From Lyophyllum atratum (lineage: Eukaryota > Basidiomycota > Agaricomycetes > Agaricales > Lyophyllaceae): a stretch of DNA of 64,000 nucleotides. The stretch lies in assembly GCA_014905825.1 (NCBI GenBank), contig JACGCN010000026.1, forward strand, positions 124,001-188,000, in the 5' to 3' direction. Each line of letters starts with the position of its first letter. Position 1 is the first letter of the stretch. Under the pieces are notes generated by a model that had not been told where the DNA came from, made no database searches, and was given only the letters and a program-made list of their open reading frames with translations. This document shows, one piece after another, positions 36,101 to 48,987 of the stretch. A program made the translations under genes and the position numbers.

Positions 36101-37301
36101 CATGCGCTCCTCGCTCAGGCACCACGGACATACAATGGAGTAAATTCCCGAAGTCTGAGGATATGAGGTTTCTATCCCATATCCCGTGATTATGCGACCA
36201 TCAAGGGCGGCGGATGTCAATCGATTTCGCACAACTCCGAGCGGCGGTTTGTACAGGATAGGGTCAGAGTCAAGCATGCCAGCCTCCAAATCATAGCGAG
36301 ATCGGAGTTTCCAAAAAGGTTCGGCCGGAAAACTGGATGAACGAACGTTGGCTGCGGAAGCCTGAGTAAAGGTGCAGCACCTGAATAAAGTGGTCATGCG
36401 TCACATAGACCGTCAAGCGATAGGCGGAGGGAAAGTATGTCGCACCCATGTGGGTAACTTTATGCCACGAGCTTTGTCCGAGACGGAGTATGCTGAACTT
36501 GAGCTCGTTGACGCGAGGGAAAAATCAGAGACGGAGATGTGGCGAGCGACGGTTCGCATGTGGACTCGTCGTTAAAATAGAGCTGGGATCGGGATTGAGG
36601 AAGTTAAAAAATTACACTGGGAGTCTGGGAGAGGGACGGTCATGGAGGACAGAGAGAAGTGTGTGAATCTAGTTAAAAAGTATAAGAACTTGGAAGGGGC
36701 TGGCGTATTGGTTCAGGCAAAGGCGTGCAATACCAAAATGCGGAGAGATTCTGGGGAAGTTGGAAAGCCTGGAAATATGTTCACGCTCCGGCTCACGTTA
36801 AGTTCACGTTGCGCTCACGTGGATGGCGACCAGGTACATTCCCCTGTTTTGGGCCGATTGTGGGAAATCAGGTCCAAAACTGGGACTGATGGACCCTTAC
36901 TGACCAAAATTGGCTTAGAGTTTGACAGTGTAGTTATCGTATGCCCACTAAGAATCTATGTTTTGCCTTCTGCGCTTCACATCCGACATATCGCCGTGCC
37001 TCATCGGTCGCTGCTGGTGGGGACTGGGCTGAACTCGGCTTTTATATCTCCTACTAGCCTCTGTGGAATCTGAATCAACCTCTTTCATCATCGTTCAGGG
37101 ATACAGGTCATTTCGTGTGAGCCTGCCGCTTCAATTCCTTTGTTGTAAGCCCAAGAACACACAGATCTATATGTGACCTTCTGATCTTCGAATCAGCTAA
37201 GGGTTTTCTCACTGTGGTTCCCTTACCCCCTTCTTACACCCAAAATCGCGTGGCCTGGCGGTCATCGACCCGTCTCTCTTGCTTTGCCCTTTGTGTCCGC
37301 T
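33138..37301. other. 4 kb gene-poor region
   Basis: No complete gene can be supported. A minus frame at 35957-36397 (146 codons) has no recognisable domain. Between 34770 and 35000 overlapping frames such as FPSVWFLWTGVAIAERVM hint at a membrane-protein relic (I considered a wax-synthase-like MBOAT fragment) but do not join into a gene. The right end should hold the promoter and 5' UTR of the Zn2Cys6 gene. Confidence 0.35.
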
Positions 37302-40300
37302 ATGGTGGCTAGCGCCAATAGCGACGTCTACTCTCCGTTCCAGCACACCATGAACCACGACGAGGGGGCACAATCCAGCGAAGATGGGTCAGGACTTCAC
37401 TCGCCAACGCACTTCGGAACGTCGTTTTCCTCTCCACACGCTGACAGTTGTAAGTTGTTGCTATCGCAGCCACAAGTATTTGCATTATGAATTCTCACCC
37501 AACTTCTTTCAATAAAGTCCGGTATCAACATGAATCTCTTGGAGTTCAACGTGCCGCGGCCATTGTTGCGCCGCAATACGACTACGCTACGTCTTTAAAC
37601 GTGCAACAGCCTCCGCTGCTTGATACGCCGCTACAGCTCCCGAGTCCAAGCGCCCAACATGTCACATTTTCAGGCCATTATTCCGTTGCCCTTCCACATC
37701 GTAACCACATTGCGCATGACTTCCCTGTTCAGTCTCTTTCAAATTCTCGTCTCCCTCCCGTCCATGGCGGCGGACCTATAGGCCTAAACTATACCAGCCC
37801 CTCCGAGCGACGGTTGCCTGGTGGACCGTCTCATGACCATTCCTATTCGAGACTGGCCAGAATGTCCTCTCCAGTGCCCATGGATGGCGATCGCAGGACT
37901 CCTCCTATGTCATCATCATCCGAGCGCAAAGAACCTTCCATGAACTCTCCTGTGGCGAGCGGCTCGCGCGAAATTCGAAAGGAGATATCCACAGTTGTCA
38001 TAGCCTGTCGTCAATGGTATGTTCTACGTCCATTATGTTCTTTCATTAAGCCTTATAACGGAATACTAACGGATTGCGGGCTTCGTTACCCTGCTTGTCT
38101 CTCCATAGCCGTAGTCGCAAAATCCGTTGCGACTCAACGAGACCCGTATGTAACAATTGCGTCCGACGATCCAACGTATGCGAGTACGATTCGGTTCCAA
38201 AACGACGGGGTCCAGATAAGAATCCTGGTACGCGCCAGCGGTCATGTAAAAAGCGGCCTCTAGACGGATCTGTACCTCCTCCCCCGAAGCGCAAGCGCAC
38301 CGCCATCGACCGCTCTTCTGACACCCGCGACTCTGCGCCCTCTACATCGAAGGTCAAGGAGAACATGGCGAGCGATAAGCGTTCGCAGTCCTCGCCAAGG
38401 CATCAAGAGCGTCTGCACGATGCACGCTCTCAGGCACGCCTGCAGCATGATCCTGGATCACCAATAGAGTTGAGGATCACAACCGAAGGTCTGTCTCCCG
38501 GAGTGGTTAGTGCCCAATAAGTCACCTTCGTGGTCCCCATTGTTGACAGCTCTATATAGCACGAACAATCCCCGACGTCTCGCCGGCACATACCATATTC
38601 GTTTGAGCAGAGTCCGTACATGAACTCGTCCTTTCCTCGCCAGCTTGATGTCAACATCATGAGATCGCCACATACCCAACATCAGAAGGTTCGCATCCCC
38701 GCCTCGCCAAGCGTCAAGCAAGGGCAGAAGGTGTGGTGGAATAACTTCTTGACGACATACCCGTGAGTAAAGTATCTGCTCCCGATTATAACCCTCTTTC
38801 TAAGTTTAATCTGTACAGGCTGACAGCCATTGAACGAGACCTGACCTATTTGTTCGTTTTTATCTGTGTCCTGAAGGTCTCTATTGATGAGCTAAACGGC
38901 GGAGCAGATTCCAGGACACTGGCTACTGGCTTTGCTTTCTCAACCTGGACTACTTCCTCAAGACACTTGCGGACGAGGAGCTCAGGTTATCCATCCAGCC
39001 TGCGTTCATCTACGCCGGACTCGCCATGGCAACGCTGATGAAATCAAGTGAAGTGGAATTCAAAGCACCTGGTCGCGAGCGTGCTCTATGGCTTCAGGGC
39101 ACCGCGCAAACATATCTGGAAACTTCTATGGCTTCTGAATGGATCGACGCTTCGCTCGCGGAGGCCGCTTTGGTGAGAATACACAATCGTCATCATGTCG
39201 AGCGTCCCGAGCCTTACCATTTCTAGATCCTTGCTCTCTTCGAAACGTCTGCCCATCCTATGTACAACCCCGACCGCGTGGAGCAGGCTCTGCTTCACCT
39301 CGACAGCATCGTCCGTACCACCAGCCTTACCACCATTGACGCCAACGAGCCCGACGTTGTGCATTATCCCGCGGGCTCTGTCCCTATGGTCAATCTCGAC
39401 CCCCTCGGTGACGATTCGCCCGACAGAAAATGCACTTGCATACCACCTGACGCCGCTCAAACACCTAACCCCTTTTCTTCGTGGTCGTATATCCTCCCGT
39501 GGGATCCAACTTGGACCGACGGCGAAATTCGTGACGAGGAGTGCCGCCGCCTCTGCTGGAGCGCCCTTAGCCTCATGTGTAACTACGTGTCGCAGTGCGT
39601 TGCTTTCAATCGTGATCCACCAAACTTTTTCCTGATGGACTCTTCAAATGTGAGTTCTTCTACCCCACCTCACCGACTCAGAGCCTATCTGATGGAATCG
39701 TTAGTACGCAATTCTCTTCCCTGGCGAAGTCCTCGATCGTGTATCGCCAACTTACCGCGGGAGCACCTCTCCGTCAACGAAAGAATCCGTCTGGGCGCTC
39801 TATTGCCGTAGCATGCTCCTTTGGAGCTTCACTAATCGTCTCAGGACCAGCACGGCTCCGAATGACGAAAAGGTCGAGCTCATCTATGACGCGTGGGCTG
39901 AGGCCCAGTCGCTTCAGGACTCGTTACATATCCACGATTGTAACCTCGATACGGCGCTCATTTACATGTGTCGGGAATATGTGTACAAGTGAGTCCGCCT
40001 ATCCTTCTCTTCTCGTTGTTGCCGTCGCCTTTCCATCTTTCCCGCTATTTGTTGGTTTTTTTTCTCTATTCTGCCACGTTCGGCTTGTTCGGTCATCGTG
40101 AACGAATACTATCAGGAAGGAAATGGAGCTGACGTGCGGTTCAACAGCACGCAGATCACGATTACACAGACGTTGCGCAGGTTGGTGCCTTTTTCCTTTG
40201 AGTAGGTACCTTTGCATCTTTAACGCTTTTCTTAGCTTACAAGGTTTGGGCAGTGGACCGCCTATTTTCAAGCGCAAACATGCAGAGGAATGGCGTAAGT

Positions 40301-40831
40301 AGTCTTCGCTTTCTACAATGGCGTACCCGTTCGTCATTCTAATTTTGCGTATCTTTTTACTCGCAGTATGGTACCAGGATCGTGTGATCCAGATCGTCCG
40401 GTCGGCCATTAGCCATCTTGGGGGAGTGCAAGGATACCAATTGACACGGCGACCGTACCAAGTCATGTGGTTCGCCAATCAGCTTTCAATGTATGCGTCC
40501 TTCCTCAGTTTCTGTCCTTCAGGATCATTCTGACCTGCCACATGTTTCATTAGATGCCTGGTGCTCTGGAACTACGATCGCAGCTTGAAGAATGCCCTTG
40601 TTCTGGCCAAGTCAATTCTGCTCCCAGTTGAGGTGATGACGAACCTCTGGCCATGTCCTGGTGTGTGCCTGCGGCTTCATCTGACCGAAGTCGGGATTTT
40701 TGACATCCCTTTGTGGTTCCGTAGCTCTACAGCGCCAGTCAGAGGATCTGCGATCACGTCTGATCGAAGCATGTAATGAAGAGGGGCTAGAGCCGCCGAT
40801 GCCGACGAACTACACCCTTCCGTCCTTATAA
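37302..40831 (+). CDS. Zn(2)-Cys(6) fungal-type transcription factor
   Basis: A nuclear DNA-binding regulator. The start at 37302 gives MVASANSDVYSPFQHTMNHD. A disordered Ser/Pro/His-rich N-terminus of about 230 residues precedes the binuclear zinc cluster. The cluster crosses an intron: ACRQC, then RSRKIRCDSTRPVCNNCVRR, then SNVCEYD. The six Cys are spaced 2-6-6-2-6, as in Gal4-type proteins. A basic linker follows (KRRGPDKNPGTRQR, PPPPKRKR). Downstream exons encode a helical regulatory part: GYWLCFLNLDYFLKTLADEE, LAEAALILALFETSAHPMYN, DEECRRLCWSALSLMCNYV, YQDRVIQIVRSAISHLGG. The last exon ends NEEGLEPPMPTNYTLPSL at 40831. About twelve exons. The boundary near 39,990-40,115 is ambiguous. Targets unknown. 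Confidence 0.85.
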
Positions 40832-40865
40832 GTATAACCCACCTCGCCCTCATTATTCCCCCGCC

Positions 40866-40882
40866 CACACACACACACACAC
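40866..40882. repeat. CA dinucleotide microsatellite
   Basis: Eight and a half CA units, just after the stop codon of the transcription factor gene. Confidence 0.9.
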
Positions 40883-41503
40883 TGGTGCAGTCGGATTCGA
40901 TTTGAACTCGACATCATATGCGCATACCCTTCACAGGACGTTTTCGATTCCATTTCACGCTTCCTACCCATTCCGCTTTGGTGCCCACGACGCGCTACCC
41001 TTGTATTCGTTCTTTGTACACCGGTATTCAAGCTCATTGTAACGCTTCTCATTCACTTGTACCCAAGACGATTCGCGACTCGCACACGTCTACACATTCA
41101 TTTTACCTCTCTTTTTTTTTGTTGGCAGATTTATAATTCCTAGCACACCACTCGCATGCCATCTGTTACCATATTTGCCTAGTCAAAGGAGCCCATGGGC
41201 CTATGTAACGACCCGACGATTCAGCTTTCCACGCTTCAGCTTTCGGGATCCAAATGTGGTTTGGTATGTCATCAAGTTCGGGTACATTCTGGTATATTGC
41301 TGTAACAGTGTTCGGCCACTTAATTAGTCAGTGGCAATGGCATGAGAAAGAGAAGTTGCCTATATCGGACGACATGGCGTTGATAAGTATTGACGCGACG
41401 TTGTCGATTGTTTGTCTATCATCCGTTGTCGTTTCTGAACTTCTTTTCTGGCGGTGGTTATACCCAGCTTATATCTCTGACTGTTATAATTCCTTCCCGA
41501 CCG
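40883..41503. other. Intergenic
   Basis: No gene recognised. It should hold the 3' UTR of the transcription factor gene and the promoter of the F-box gene. Confidence 0.35.
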
Positions 41504-42771
41504 ATGATCGCGTCCATTGTGCCTCAGGAGATAATCAACGCAATCATCGAGTCGCTTCCCACCCCGCTATCGAGTTCCACGCTCCGTACTTGCAGCCTCG
41601 TGTCCTCATCATTCCGTGACCCAGCGCAACGGCAACTGTTCAAAGTCATACATGTCTCGCTTCTACCGCCCCTCCGTTCACGTAACACGACTCTCTGCGG
41701 TACCCTAATCGATGACCCCCGGCTCTGCAGCTTCGTCAAAGCACTCCACATTTTCATTGGCTCGGAATCCTTCGATGTCGATATGACATTCAGCACTCTA
41801 ACGAGGTTGAGGCGATTGAATCATTTGTCTCTGACGGCGAGGGACGCTGGGGCGAAGTGGGAGTCCCTGCCGAAATCGTTTCAGAGGGACGTTTGCGAGA
41901 TATTGCTAGTGACTACTACGCTGCGTAGCCTCACGCTACGCAATATAAAGGGCTTTCCTACCCATGCTATTTGCCAATGCCCGCAGTTGCTAGCTCTGGA
42001 TGTGTGGAGCGCCTGGTTTTATAGGGTCCCAGGTCAGCCTTGTGACGGAAGCGAAACGCAGGGATACCTGCAGAAGCTCAGACTGGGCGGTGATACCACG
42101 ATTGGGCCTCTGCAATGCTCGCTGCTTGGGGGGTCTTCACCCTTGTCGATCGCTCGACTTCGTAGAATGAACGCTGAGATATGGAGCGACATGAGCTTTA
42201 CGGAGCTTATTAAATTGCTCGAGCTCTCAGGGTCGTATATGGAAGACCTTGAGCTTACTATCTTTGCAGGTACTTAGGTATCACTTTCAAGCTCTAATCC
42301 TGAACGAAACGCCGCCTCCATCCTTTTACAGTGCCGACCAACTTTCAAGCTCTTCCTCCCATCAACAAACTACAGACATTCACGCTGCACCCTCAGGACC
42401 ATGCAGTATTCCGCAAGATCCCCACCTTCTTCGAATCATTTCCTCCCATCAACAACCTCACAGAAGTTGCCATCACCGGCGACGCCAGGCTTCTGGATAA
42501 CGAAAGTGACATAGGGACGTGGAGACGTCTCGATGAACTCCTGACGAGAAAAAGACATGATGTATGGTTACGGCTCGTAAAGATAACGATCCCAATCTAC
42601 TCGTACAAAGCGGCGACGGTGGCCTCGGAAAATGATTCCGTACTGGGGTTTTTCCGGGAGACGATGCCGGCGTTGGTTGGGGTCGGGAAACTTGGCGTGG
42701 ATGTACAATGGCCTGGTACGAATTTTCCTGGTGAAGGGTTGGTTCTAGTGGGAAATTCTTCTGAATCTTGA
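41504..42771 (+). CDS. F-box-like/LRR protein
   Basis: I chose the start at 41504 because MIASIVPQEIINAIIESLP reads straight into the F-box region, then LRTCSLVSSSFRDPAQRQLF. Leucine-rich strands follow (LRRLNHLSLTARD, TTLRSLTLRNIKGFP, LLALDVWSAWF). One intron near 42270-42331 joins ELTIFAG to VPTNFQALPPINKLQTF. The C-terminal third contains PPINNLTEVAITGDARLL, RRLDELLTRKRHDVW and LVKITIPIYSYKA, ending at 42771. About 400 residues, the same subfamily as 409-1643 and 2762-4064, and the intact reference for the damaged one. Presumed SCF substrate receptor; the target is unknown. Confidence 0.85.
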
Positions 42772-43236
42772 AGGATGCCATCCACATGGAGTTCTGTGTA
42801 TACAAGTTTGATACCGTTTTTTCTCACTTCTTCCAAAGACAGAAGAACACAAAAATCCAGTGACTTTTGGTAACCTTTTTCCTTCATGCGCGGATGAGGA
42901 TGCGCATTCTCTTACGTTGGCGAGCACTTCTTGAAGATCTCCAAGCCAAGTAGTCGGTAGCATAGTATTGCATTCTATCAGATCCGACGAAAAGGGATAG
43001 GCCGAGGATAGGCGTCACGTCCATATCTATCAGAGACATACGCGATAACCAAGATATACAGTTACAATATGTATAAGGTACATCGATACCTTGATTCGGT
43101 TCACTCTTCCGTTCCCATGTTTTGGCAATACACTCCATTGATGCCTATCAAACGAATGTCATCAAAGCTATCACATCGACCACCAGAATACTCTTACCAT
43201 CCAGACCAAAGCCGATATCCAAGATGAGATGACGAT
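42772..43236. other. Convergent intergenic region
   Basis: Lies between the 3' ends of two convergent genes. Nothing else is seen. Confidence 0.4.
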
Positions 43237-44712
43237 TCAATATGCATTCCCAGCACTGGGAAGACCGTTCGGGAAGTACTTCTTGAAGAGGTGGGGGTAA
43301 TGCCTCTGTCCCACGTCGGGGTGGCTCCTGTTATCATCGAAGAGAACAAAAGGGGACATCATCAGCGAGAGTACTTCATACACAAATCTGAATACGTACT
43401 TCACCCTCCCAATCAGTCCCACTTGCCCAGAGGGCGCTTGGTCGAATTCTGAAAAGTTGACAGCTGTGTCGATCAGTCAGTGAAAAGGACTTAGATATAA
43501 TAAAAAGGGAAGGAATCCACCATCTGTCGCTGCGACTTCGCCCCGGCCTTCTTTCAGTTTGAGTATTTCAGGCGGGACTGGAAAGAGGAGTTAGGTAAGC
43601 TCCCAGCGGAGAAAGGCGATACTTACACTCTAGCTCCTTCTCGGTCAGTCTTACGTCGAGACTGATATTCTGGAAGAACGGCACAGAGTACCTAGGCGTT
43701 GCGGGTTCGCCGGGTCCGGCTCGAGGCGAAAGAACACGATGTGACGTAGCGCGTGCGAGGCCTTGGGTGACGAATTCGAGAGCTACGAGGACGTTGTATC
43801 ATGTTAGGTCTCGTCGACTGAGGAATAGGAAGCTCGCGGACCTTTGCCGATGTTGACGACGAATGTGCCTGGTATGGGGGGTACATCGATCCACTGGCCG
43901 GAGAGGTTTTGAACTTGAAGGCCTTTATGTGGAGAGGCTTGAAGGAGCTGTAGACTGCATCAGAAACGATCGTTCATGAAAGACGTAGGGATGACTAACA
44001 AAAGTCAGGAATCCTGCATCATAATGTGGCCCGACCCCTTGGTCGTCCGCGTCTGAATCTGTGACAACGGGGTACTGGACAATTTTGGAGCGGTGTTGCA
44101 TGTTCTCGTCAGTGTCGTAAAAGTAGTTAAGCGCGTCTGGAGCGAGGCCGAAGGCTTCGGCAAGTAGGGAGATGAACTCGTAGCTCAGTGCTTGCACCTG
44201 ATCGAGGTAGCGTTCCTGATTCGCACGGAAGCCTGGGATGAGCGATTCCTGTGGCCACTGCATAATAAGCGTCAGCGTACGGCTCGTACATCCAAGATAA
44301 AGGAACGCACCTGAGATGGACCCCACAGCCTCCAATATTCCGGAACATCTTCACCCTCTCTCCACCTCGTCTCATGCTTCGTAGCGAGATCAAACTGCTC
44401 CCTATGATCGATCTTCCCCTTCGTCAGCTCCGCCCCAAGCCTCGAATACCCGAGGAAGTGCGGCGAGTGTACCATCCGGATCTTGTCCTTCTCCTCCTGA
44501 GGCAGTGCGAAGAGCTTAGGGATGTAGTCGATGAGGTCTGAGACATCATTGGACGATACTGGTGGGTTGGAGAGGTAGAGGAAGCCGACGTTGATTAAGG
44601 CATGGCGTAGTTGTGCGATGAATTCGGGTTTGTTTGACTCGAGAAGCGAGTAGTCGATGATAGGAACGCTGGAGAAGTTTGCGCCAGATGTGGAGTCGGT
44701 GCTCGATGCCAT
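43237..44712 (-). CDS. 2-oxoglutarate/Fe(II) oxygenase, isopenicillin-N-synthase-like
   Basis: A cytosolic iron-dependent dioxygenase of the DIOX_N plus 2OG-FeII_Oxy type. Members hydroxylate, desaturate or cyclise small molecules; the substrate is unknown. The start at 44712 gives MASSTDSTSGANFSSVPIID, the usual VPIIDYSLL opening. It continues LINVGFLYLSNPPVS and EEKDKIRMVHSPHFLGYSRL. The iron triad is present: His-X-Asp in GVGPHYDAGFLTF and the distal His in ATSHRVLSP. The 2OG-binding Arg-X-Ser is RYSVPFFQNISLD. The C-terminus SHPDVGQRHYPHLFKKYF is typical. Seven or so short introns. About 350 residues, all key residues present, so likely active. No partner biosynthetic genes are adjacent. 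Confidence 0.9.
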
Positions 44713-45149
44713 CGTCGTTGGGGTTCGAAGGACTTGGTATGACAGTTGGTGAGCAGATATGATTTATAGAAAGAGATCCGCCCCTTTACCTTTCGAGCTT
44801 GGGAAAAGTCAGCATCTGGACCCAGACTGACAAGAATCGTGCCAGATGACGCGATTGTTCGAGCTCGTGATTACCTCTGCTTGCTGAGCAGTGAGATCCG
44901 AATAAAATGTGAGCTATTCATTTTACATACATGACTTGGGCATCGCAATGTAAGGGGCGCGCAGCAGTGAGAGGACGAACAAAGGTTGCAATTGTGGTCG
45001 TCATCAAGGCCTATGCCGGAAATATTGATCGGGAATTTCTTTCTTCTTCCGTGACCGCCATGTCGCGCTTGGGGCCCCTCAGGCTATACCTCATTGCAGC
45101 TCATTAGACCTCAGGCCTGAACTAGCAAAATTCGATCTTCTCTCTTCGA
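44713..45149. other. Intergenic
   Basis: Promoter side of the oxygenase gene; no gene seen. Confidence 0.35.
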
Positions 45150-46103
45150 CGCATGTGGTGAAAGCTAAATAACCCGTTGACAATTTGTCGAAGAAGGTAC
45201 ATTTGCTGACGCCATGAGATTCTCCTGGAAGTGTTCGAACACCTTGTCAGCGGAGGCCAAGACGCAGTTTCTTGCTGGCAGGACGACATAGACTCCGGAT
45301 CCCCTGTCTGAAATGGCTCGCGGTGAAGGCAATTGGTCTTGCGAACTCCACACTTTTGGCGCGATTTGAAGGTCTATAGTTCATATGCGCCTACACCTTT
45401 CAGCCCAGGTACAGCAAACGTGCTGCTGTCGCGTAGTGACCTATGTCTGACATATTTGGAAACCGTCGACACAACTAGCCATTGCCTTCACAGGAACAAC
45501 ATATCTAAGCTGACCATACCATTTCACGGTTGATCGAAATACTTCGCGATTAATACCTGCGTGTTCACGTCGTTGGATCCTTTTCCAACTCCTACGAAAC
45601 TCAGTTCCTTGCCTTAGCCTACCTTCGATATCGATCACGCCCTCTGCCTGTCCGGATCATATTTCTCTCTCCAACCAGGAAGATATAGCAGTCGGTCGAG
45701 ATGCCCGGAACCTAGAATTTGCGCCTCAACCAAGCATTTTCTAAACCTCTGACTCATGTCGAACCTTACTTTCCTCGACCTCCTACGGGGCCAGCTTGCC
45801 ACACTCAATTTTGGCAAAATTGGCCTCGTGGATTTCCTGGACATATGTCGCTGCTCCATAGGTACAACATTGGAAGACCTCAGCCTCCCTAATGCAACTT
45901 CCTCCTTGGCGTCATCTCTCGTTCGTGCTCTCCATTCCTGGAATAATCTTATATATGTGAGTATTATGACCTACTTACCACCCAAAGCGTTCGTAGGAAA
46001 ACTTTGGGCTCCAGTTCATCTGACGAAGAAAGCAGATGGCCCATGGGCGTTCGCCGTTCAATGTTGGAATGGAATTTCTCAAATAAACTCGCGCAACCTA
46101 TAG
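45150..46103 (+). pseudogene. F-box/LRR gene relic
   Basis: A typical F-box start, HEILLEVFEHLVSGGQD, is readable at 45212-45262, but it is preceded by a stop and a frameshift and soon stops. In other frames follow LRTPHFWRDLKVYSSYAP (45336-45390) and, after further breaks, a leucine-rich stretch MSNLTFLDLLRGQLATLNF with TLEDLSLPNATSSLASSL (45756-45930). The order F-box, TPHFWRDL strand, LRR is that of a basidiomycete F-box protein. It belongs to a different subfamily from the gene at 41504-42771. Confidence 0.6.
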
Positions 46104-46380
46104 TCTTTACTCCTGTACATAGTTACATTCCCTCTAGTCACTTTTTTCTTTCCGCGTTCACCTGCAGACCTGTATACCGTTGAAACCGTTGACCAAGGTG
46201 AGGATGCTAGCGTGAGAGGGTGTTAGCACAAGTAATTTAAATAATCAATTGATCGATGTTAAATTATCATCACACGCAAGACTTAGATGTCCCCTTTATT
46301 GACTTGGCGCATTTCTACTTTACTAACGACGTCCATCATCAGTGATCTGCCTCCGGCGACTCCACCACCCATCCTTCTCG

Positions 46381-48641
46381 ATGGCAGCAGAGAGGGCGGC
46401 AGCGAGCTCACCGCAGGCATCTAACGCAGGCGCTCTCCACCGCCTGGTACGCACGCTCAGCGGTAAAGCCAGCTCTCAATCTGCTGCCCACCCCATCAGC
46501 CCAGTCCTCTCCTCCGGAACCATACCACCCTCCATTTCTGAAGCTTACGACGGACTCGCAGTAACCTCTTCTTCTAGGGGCAGTACAAGCACGAATGTGC
46601 AGAGCTCACAGAAGGATCTGCTCGCTGCGGTCATCGACCGGTTCAAGAACTTCAATTTCGGACTGGGGAAATCTAGCACCAGCAGCGCCTCGGACGGACC
46701 ACAGGAGGGCCGGGATGCGTCTCCTAATACCGCCCCAACTGCGCTCGCCAATATACCCCTCGAAACCTCCGCTGACGCAGCCGACGTCCAAGCCGAGCCA
46801 TTCCCGAGCGGTCCAGCCGAGGTCGACGCTGCAGACCCAGACGAATCAACCTACCTCGCACGGAAGATTCAAGCTCTAATCGACTCCCTGCCCCTCCCTA
46901 GCTCTCCCCGCACCCCGATACCCCCGAAGCAGCCCAAGCCCCCCGCGCGCGACCGCTCAGGCAGGCCCATCCCACCCCCCGGTGCAACGCCAATTAAGGA
47001 CTCAAAGCTCATCGCGATGCTGTCGAGCGCGACGATCATGAATGGCGGTAGGGCGGGAGTGGGAGAGAGGGAGAGGAGAGTTAGTGTGTGGAGTGTGTTG
47101 GAGAGCTTGGGGTCGGCAAGGGCGGATGATGGGGATGATGTTGAGCATGGGCCTGGGGACGGGGAGGGGGATGGTGAGGGAAGTGGGGCTGGTGATGCTG
47201 GGAGTGTGTTCCAGGATACATCGGGCATCATGATGTACTCCCCTCTCTTCCCGACGAACGAATCGCTTGTGGAAATTGCGGACTCCGGGCTCATCGAACC
47301 TCCGCCTGCTGAAGAGGGAGGAAACTCGGCGGCGGCGGGGCAGTTCGCTGGGTTGATGGGGATGTGGCCGTTTTCGATTTGGGGTAGTGATTCGACTTCA
47401 ACCCCTACGCCAGTGCCAGGGGAACCTGCATCAGCCAGCTCGTCGCCCAGTCTCACTACGCTCCCAGTAAGCCCTGTGGGCTCACCACGCCCTCCAGGCT
47501 CTCCTCTCCCTGGTTCCCCAAGGCTTGCCCGCCTCCGTATTCAAGGCCAACGCGTCTGGGTCCCCTCAACGACGAAACTGTCCTTCCAAGCCATGTGGTG
47601 GGGCTACCGTCTGTAAGTGTCTCCCCTGCCTTCCTTCCCCGCCCCTACCTCTCTTTTTCTTACATACTACCCATGATATAGGTATCTTCCCCCACCCGTT
47701 GTCGATATCCTAGACGACAAGCAAATCGAAGCCACCAAGCGCGCTGCCATGATCACCACCGCCCTGACCTGGTTCTTCAGTAACATTCCCCTCACCGCCC
47801 TCCCGCCCGCCGTGCGCCCCGCCGTGCTGCTGCTGCAGACGTTGATCCCTTACGTAGGGTACATCGGGACCTTCATCTCATGGAGCTGGGGTACAATCAA
47901 GAGCTACGATACTGGTAGGTCTTTCTTACCTTCTCCGCACATCTCAACGGAATTTGAGATATCTGTGTTATAGGTCATGGCGTCATTCTAACGGCGACTT
48001 GGCTCCTCCCTGTTGCGCTTATCCCCGGTACATGGCAAGCAGAAGAATTCCCGCCCGCGTCTCCACCCGAGCAGGGTCCGACGCCATTGCCACCTACATC
48101 ACCGCCGCCTGTCTCCTCCCCGTCTCTACCAACATCTCCGACCCCAGACCCCCCATCATCTCCGCCTCCGTCCTCTCCACCCATCTCACCAGCCCCGACC
48201 CCATCAGAGCCTCGAATCCCCGTCCAGCTCCCTCCCTCATCCCCACTTCCTTCCTCCCCACTGCCACCCCAATCCCCCGCCCCGCCTGCACAAGAACCCA
48301 CCCCACCTACGTCCCCGCCCACGTCCCCGCGACCCGAGCTCCTACAGGCCTCCGAGCCTCTGCCTTCATGGGTCCTTCCACCGCCGCCCCCGAGCCCGCC
48401 GAAGATCCCGTTGCCGGAGATAGAGCCCGATGAGCCCTTGCCAAGGTTCGGGTTTGGGGCGCTGGGGAAGGGGAGAAGTAGGGATAGGGATGGGGAGCGC
48501 AAGAGGGAGAAAGTGAGGGATAAGGAGAGGGATGGGAAGAAGGATGGGAAGGATAGGGCGAAGAGGTTTAAAGCTATTGTGTCGTCGCCTTTTATGGGGT
48601 CGAGGAGTCAAAGTGGGGGTGCGAGTGCGGGTGGGGCTTGA
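46381..48641 (+). CDS. Pro/Ser-rich membrane-associated protein, unknown function
   Basis: The first ATG in frame is 46381 (MAAERAAASSPQASNAGA). The N-terminal 400 residues are mostly disordered, with Ser/Pro and Gly/Asp-rich stretches. Exon 2 follows a GTAAGT intron near 47613-47680. It encodes YLPPPVVDILDDKQIEATKR and then two hydrophobic stretches, ITTALTWFFSNIPLTALPP and LLLQTLIPYVGYIGTFISW. A third, ILTATWLLPVALIPGTW, follows an intron at 47914-47972. So two or three membrane segments are likely. Then comes a polyproline/Ser tract and a charged Lys/Arg/Asp end (RDKERDGKKDGKDR), finishing FMGSRSQSGGASAGGA. I do not recognise the family. The last 60 codons and the 3' UTR are duplicated at 53978-54480. 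Confidence 0.75.
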
Positions 48642-48987
48642 TCGTGGGGCTTGTTTCTGGTTCGGTTTCGAGAGTTTCTGGGATGGTTGTGGATTGGATT
48701 TCTCTCTTCGCTCTGTTCTGTTGATGGTTAGGTTTCCTTGGGTCACTCACGCGGGTATAGCATATACTTACACTTTCCGGTCATAATTTATACCTCCTTT
48801 CATACTTATACCGTTATCTTTTTCTTTTCTTTCTAGGATACTCACCGGTGTCCTGATTGTTATGCCTTCACGATATGTTACGAGCGATACGACACGATAC
48901 GGTTATTACGGTCCATGAGGACGATGTGTTCTAGTGGCGAATTGGCAATCTGCTATCATACCTTGGACGTGAGGATGATGTTGAGGT
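48466..48987 (+). repeat. Segmental duplication, parent copy (3' end of the gene and UTR)
   Basis: It aligns over about 500 bases with 53978-54480, including the last codons, the stop codon region and a long untranslated tail with shared blocks such as TTGGATTTCTCTCTTCGCTC and GGTCATAATTTATACCTCC. Confidence 0.85.

Noticed and set aside
35957..36397. 146-codon minus ORF
   Set aside because: No domain, no introns and no neighbouring exon; insufficient evidence for a gene.
47975..48502. 175-codon minus Gly-rich frame
   Set aside because: Antisense of the polyproline tract of the 46381-48641 gene.
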